From UBA6952 sp045562575 (GTDB taxonomy: Bacteria > Chloroflexota > Dehalococcoidia > Lucifugimonadales > UBA6952): a DNA stretch of 9,511 bases. Under the pieces are notes generated by a model. It saw only the letters and a list, made by a program, of their open reading frames with translations. It was not told the origin of the DNA and did no database searches. Position numbers and translations under genes: made by a program. The stretch is from assembly GCA_045562575.1 (NCBI GenBank), contig JBJKVQ010000016.1, forward strand, positions 1 to 9,511, written 5' to 3'. Below, piece after piece: positions 6,558 to 9,511 of this stretch (position 1 is the first letter of the stretch; every line of letters starts with the position of its first letter).

Positions 6558-7730
6558 CTAATCACCTCCTAGAATAATAGTACCGCCACTATGCCTATCC
6601 CCTAGTGCGCCACCTGTTCCATGTGCTAGAACGAGATTACAATTTTCTACTTGTCTTGGAGTTCCTATAAAATCGCCTCTGAGTTGTTTTGTAGCCTCAA
6701 TTAGTAAAAACATACCCCTCATACCTGGATGATTAGAAGATAACCCTCCTCCATCAGGATTTAGTGGTAATTCTCCTCCTAATTCAATTCTACCCCCACT
6801 TACAAAATCTCCACCTTCACCTTTTTTACAAAACCCTAGATCTTCTAACGTTTCAACTACAGTAATAGTAAATGAGTCATATATCATGGCCATATCTAAG
6901 TCTTTATGTTTAACTCCTGCCATTTCCATAGCTGGAGGTCCTGTTTGTGCAGCAGCAATATTAATTAAATCTCTTTTACCTGCACCTTGATGTGCTATAG
7001 CTTCAGCCATACCCAAAATCCAAGCAGGCTTAGTTTTACAATTTCTAGCAACTTCTGGAGAAGCTACTACTACAGCACCTCCTCCATCAGAAATAATACA
7101 ACAGTCATTTAAATGCAACGGATCTGAAATCACCCTTGATGCCAATACATCTTCAACAGTTATAGGATCTCGAAATAATGCGTTGGGATTAAATCCTGCA
7201 TGTTTTCTCATAGCAACCGCAACTTCAGCGAGTTGTTCACTAGTTGTTCCATACTGATGCATATGCCTTCTAGCAATCATTGCATATAGTCCAACTGTTG
7301 TTTTCCCATATAGATCTTCAAAACTTCCTGGCAAAGGGTCTGAAAGAGTTGATCCGTTTCGAGCAAATCCACCTGTTCCAACTAAAGTACCTGTCACTCG
7401 AGGAGTTGAGGCATATACTATAACTGCACAATTAATTCTTCCTGCAGCAATAGCAGTTACTGCATGAGATAAATGAAATTCAAATGAAGCTCCACCAACA
7501 GTTGTAAAGTCTGCATACTTTGGTTGCATATTAAGATAATCAACTAAGTTATATCCACTTAATCCACCTGCACTAAAAATAGCATCCACATCATTTTTTT
7601 CTAATCCTGCATCTGCTAAAGCTCCGATAATACTTTCGGCCATTATTAAAGTTTCACTCTTATCAGGAGCATATCTAACTGGGTGTTCATAGGCACCTAC
7701 AATTGCAGCCGATTTGCGCAAATCTGTCAT
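6558..7730 (-). CDS. Thiolase-like (SCP-x/Ltp2 group) enzyme lacking the nucleophilic cysteine
   Basis: This is a 390-residue thiolase-fold protein of the SCP-x-like group. Recognisable blocks are SAAIVGAYEHP (7-17), TVGGASFEFHLSHAVTAIAAG (77-97), IYDSFTITVVETLEDLGFC (283-301), NPDGGGLSSNHPG (324-336, with His334) and AHGTGGALGD (369-378). Where true thiolases carry the acyl-accepting cysteine (CASG-like motif), this protein has GGAS (79-82). The second catalytic Cys (CxG) is replaced by His370-Gly-Thr-Gly. Condensation by the classic thiolase mechanism is therefore unlikely. Together with the adjacent DUF35 partner it resembles Ltp2-type retro-aldolases acting on acyl-CoA side chains; Tyr284 in YDSF is a candidate catalytic residue. 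The substrate is unknown. The ATG at 7730 has GGGAGG 6 nt upstream (7737-7742); a GTG at 7772 would skip that site and add residues without homology. Confidence 0.9.
   Translation of the reverse strand: MTDLRKSAAIVGAYEHPVRYAPDKSETLIMAESIIGALADAGLEKNDVDAIFSAGGLSGYNLVDYLNMQPKYADFTTVGGASFEFHLSHAVTAIAAGRINCAVIVYASTPRVTGTLVGTGGFARNGSTLSDPLPGSFEDLYGKTTVGLYAMIARRHMHQYGTTSEQLAEVAVAMRKHAGFNPNALFRDPITVEDVLASRVISDPLHLNDCCIISDGGGAVVVASPEVARNCKTKPAWILGMAEAIAHQGAGKRDLINIAAAQTGPPAMEMAGVKHKDLDMAMIYDSFTITVVETLEDLGFCKKGEGGDFVSGGRIELGGELPLNPDGGGLSSNHPGMRGMFLLIEATKQLRGDFIGTPRQVENCNLVLAHGTGGALGDRHSGGTIILGGD
6561..6570 (-). promoter_or_regulatory. Ten-nucleotide Shine-Dalgarno sequence inside the thiolase-like gene
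   Basis: On the minus strand the last codons of the thiolase-like gene read AGGAGGTGAT, complementary over ten bases to the conserved bacterial 16S rRNA 3' end. AGGAGG stands 7 nt before the ATG of the DUF35 gene. The site also encodes the final Gly-Gly-Asp of the upstream protein. It fixes the DUF35 start and implies strong, possibly coupled initiation. Confidence 0.85.
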
Positions 7731-7762
7731 ATAAATCCTCCCAAACTTTATCTTTGTGCCTG

Positions 7763-7793
7763 ATAGTATCACTCAGCAAATTATTATTTACAA
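7763..7793 (-). promoter_or_regulatory. Possible extended -10 promoter of the thiolase-like/DUF35 operon
   Basis: On the minus strand TGATACTAT contains an extended -10 (TG, one base, TACTAT at 7768-7763). A weak -35 TTGTAA (7793-7788) lies 19 nt upstream. Transcription would begin near 7756, about 26 nt before the ATG. Spacing is long, but the TG extension can compensate. This is only a motif match in A/T-rich sequence. Confidence 0.35.
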
Positions 7794-7828
7794 TAAAAGA
7801 ATCTAAATAATACAGACCATTTTTTACA

Positions 7829-7867
7829 AATAAAGGGTACTCATTAATATTTTGAGTACCCTTTATT
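7829..7867 (-). terminator. Perfect 15-bp hairpin terminator after groEL
   Basis: The arms 7829-7843 and 7853-7867 are fully complementary (core AAAGGGTACTCA/TGAGTACCCTTT) with a 9-nt loop. Read in the groEL direction, the stem ends in CCCTTTATTTGT, giving a U-rich 3' flank typical of intrinsic termination. It lies 27 bp after the groEL stop and before the promoter region of the next operon, so it separates the two. The + direction also runs into T-rich sequence, but no + strand gene ends nearby. Confidence 0.85.
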
Positions 7868-7893
7868 GATATATTTATTATTAATACAGTGTA

Positions 7894-9504
7894 TTAGTAA
7901 TCCATTGGTGGGCCAGCTGGCATAGCTGGAGCCTTACTAGGAATTTCGGTTACTAATGACTCTGTAGTCAATATCATTGCGGCAACACTGACTGAATTCT
8001 CAACAGCAGCTCTAGTAACTTTTGTTGGATCCATAATGCCAAACTCCATCATTGAACCAAATTTTTCATTTTCTGCATCGTATCCATAATCACCTTTACC
8101 TTTTTTAATGGCATCTAAAATTACGGAACCTTCAGCACCTGAATTAAATGAAATTACTCTTATTGGTTCATCTATTGCTTTTAATACAATCTGTGCACCA
8201 GTTGCCTCGTCTCCAGTTAATTTAAGTTTTGATACTGACTGAGATGCTCGAACTAATCCACATCCTCCGCCTGGTACTATTCCTTCTTCAACTGCAGATC
8301 TAGTTGCTGATAATGCATCTTCTACACGAGCTTTTTTCTCTTTTAACTCGACTTCAGTAGCTGCTCCAACTTGTATAATTGCAACACCTCCAGAAAGTTT
8401 AGCTAATCGTTCTTGTAGCTTTTCACGATCGAATTCTGATGTAGTTTCTTCAATTTGAGCTTTAATTTGGTTTATTCTTCCTTGAATAGCCTCATCTGAG
8501 CCGTGTCCTTCAACAACAGTTGTTTCCTCTTTTGTAGAAACAACTCTTCTTGCTCGGCCGAGATCTTCAACAGTAACAGAATCAAGTTTTCTTCCAACTT
8601 CTTCACTGATCACATGTCCACCAGTTAATATTGCCATATCTTCCAACATAGCTTTTCTTCTTTCTCCAAATCCTGGTGCTTTTACAGCTATAACATTAAG
8701 AGTTCCTCTTAATTTATTTACAACCATCGTAGCCAATGCTTCGCCTTCAATATCTTCAGCAATAATAACTACATTTTTAGTTATTTGTAGAACTTTTTCT
8801 AATGCAGGTAAAACATCAGATACAGCAGTTATTTTCTTATCAGTAATTAATATATAAGGATCATCATTAGTTGCTTCCATTCTTTCAGGATTTGTCACCA
8901 TATAAGGACTTATGTAACCTCGATCAAACTGCATACCTTCAACGTACTCTACGTCATATTGCAATCCACGAGATTCTTCGACAGTAATCACACCATCTTT
9001 TCCAACTTTTTCCATCACTTCGGCAATTAAGTCACCAACCTCTTGTTCATGTGCAGATAAAGCTGCAACCTGAGCAATTTGTTCTTTACCTTCAACGGTT
9101 TGTGATAGTTTCCTTAATTCAGTACGAATGCTTTCAACAGCTTTATCCATACCTCTTTTTAATGCTAGTGGGTTAGCACCAGCAGCAACATTTTTAAAAC
9201 CTTCGGTTACTAAAGCTTGTGCCAAAACTGTAGCAGTAGTCGTACCGTCTCCAGCAACATCATTAGTTTTGCTTGCAGCTTCTTTTAAAAGCTGTGCGCC
9301 CATATTTTCAAAAGGCTCTTCTAATTCAATTTCTTTAGCAATCGTTACACCATCACTACAAACAGTTGGTGGGCCGAATTTTTTATCTAAAATAACATTT
9401 CTACCTCTAGGTCCTAAAGTCACACTAACTGAATCTGCAAGAATATCAATTCCTTTTTTTAAAGATCTTCGCGCTTCTTCACCAAACGATAATTGTTTAG
9501 CCAT
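7894..9504 (-). CDS. groEL: 60-kDa chaperonin GroEL
   Basis: This is a complete 536-residue GroEL, the ATP-driven folding chamber of the cytosol. The equatorial domain begins with AKQLSFGEEARRSLKKGID and holds VTLGPRGRNV (28-37), Asp51 (SDGVTIAKE) and GDGTTT (85-90), which bind ATP and metal. The apical domain has YISPYMVTN (197-205) and the APGFGERRKAMLEDMAILTGG block (276-296). The second equatorial part has VEDALSATRSAVEEGIVPGGG (394-414), with Asp396 as the catalytic aspartate. All catalytic features are present. The C-terminal tail is short and ends AMPAGPPMDY, without the flexible GGM repeats of proteobacterial GroEL. groES, if adjacent, would lie beyond the right edge; only 7 nt upstream of the start are visible, so no promoter or CIRCE element can be judged. 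A strong hairpin follows the gene. Confidence 0.99.
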   Translation of the reverse strand: MAKQLSFGEEARRSLKKGIDILADSVSVTLGPRGRNVILDKKFGPPTVCSDGVTIAKEIELEEPFENMGAQLLKEAASKTNDVAGDGTTTATVLAQALVTEGFKNVAAGANPLALKRGMDKAVESIRTELRKLSQTVEGKEQIAQVAALSAHEQEVGDLIAEVMEKVGKDGVITVEESRGLQYDVEYVEGMQFDRGYISPYMVTNPERMEATNDDPYILITDKKITAVSDVLPALEKVLQITKNVVIIAEDIEGEALATMVVNKLRGTLNVIAVKAPGFGERRKAMLEDMAILTGGHVISEEVGRKLDSVTVEDLGRARRVVSTKEETTVVEGHGSDEAIQGRINQIKAQIEETTSEFDREKLQERLAKLSGGVAIIQVGAATEVELKEKKARVEDALSATRSAVEEGIVPGGGCGLVRASQSVSKLKLTGDEATGAQIVLKAIDEPIRVISFNSGAEGSVILDAIKKGKGDYGYDAENEKFGSMMEFGIMDPTKVTRAAVENSVSVAAMILTTESLVTEIPSKAPAMPAGPPMDY

Positions 9505-9511
9505 ATTTAAT

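Noticed and set aside
1..9511. CRISPR array, insertion sequence, phage, toxin-antitoxin or defence genes
   Set aside because: No direct-repeat array, transposase, integrase or small paired genes were seen; every long frame is accounted for by ordinary families.

Overview
The window is an AT-rich stretch of an ordinary bacterial chromosome. It holds ten protein genes, one of them cut by the window edge. I see no tRNA, rRNA, CRISPR array, insertion sequence or phage gene. The gene set (rpsP-khpA-rimM, a groEL whose product ends in ...PPMDY instead of a GGM-repeat tail, a thiolase-like/DUF35 pair, several major-facilitator exporters) and the tight packing point to a free-living, streamlined low-GC bacterium. 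A marine Chloroflexota lineage of the SAR202/Dehalococcoidia type is my best guess. That placement is inference from gene content and style; no phylogeny was run. Clear Shine-Dalgarno sequences (GGAGG, and a 10-nt AGGAGGTGAT) show conventional SD-led translation.

Layout, left to right. 1-557 (+): the C-terminal part of a MacB/FtsX-type ABC transporter permease. 622-1440 (+): a YihY/BrkB-family membrane protein. 1443-2411 (-): a zinc-free quinone oxidoreductase of the MDR superfamily, tail to tail with yihY. 2412-2603: a divergent regulatory region. About 2604-3851 (+): an MFS transporter whose N-terminus has no standard start codon. 3833-5038 (-): a second, unrelated MFS transporter, overlapping the first by 19 bp at the 3' ends. 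5039-5160: a divergent region with a very good sigma-70-type promoter for the ribosomal genes. 5161-6149 (+): rpsP-khpA-rimM, without trmD or rplS behind it. 6144-7730 (-): a two-gene operon, thiolase-like protein then DUF35 Zn-ribbon/OB-fold partner, with stop and start codons abutting. 7829-7867: a perfect 15-bp hairpin terminator. 7894-9504 (-): complete groEL.

Functionally, rpsP, khpA and rimM belong to ribosome assembly and RNA binding. GroEL is the general chaperonin. The thiolase-like protein and its DUF35 partner probably form one acyl-CoA-processing complex. The thiolase-like protein lacks the nucleophilic cysteine of true thiolases, so an Ltp2/ChsH2-like aldolase-type role fits better than acetyl-CoA acetyltransferase. 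Both MFS proteins, the ABC permease and the quinone oxidoreductase have unknown substrates.

I did not find a convincing novel biological system. The points most worth checking are the missing start codon of the first MFS gene, the Cys-less thiolase-like/DUF35 pair, the shortened rpsP operon, a CCCATATATGGG palindrome upstream of the MFS gene, and three successive convergent gene junctions with no room for a terminator.
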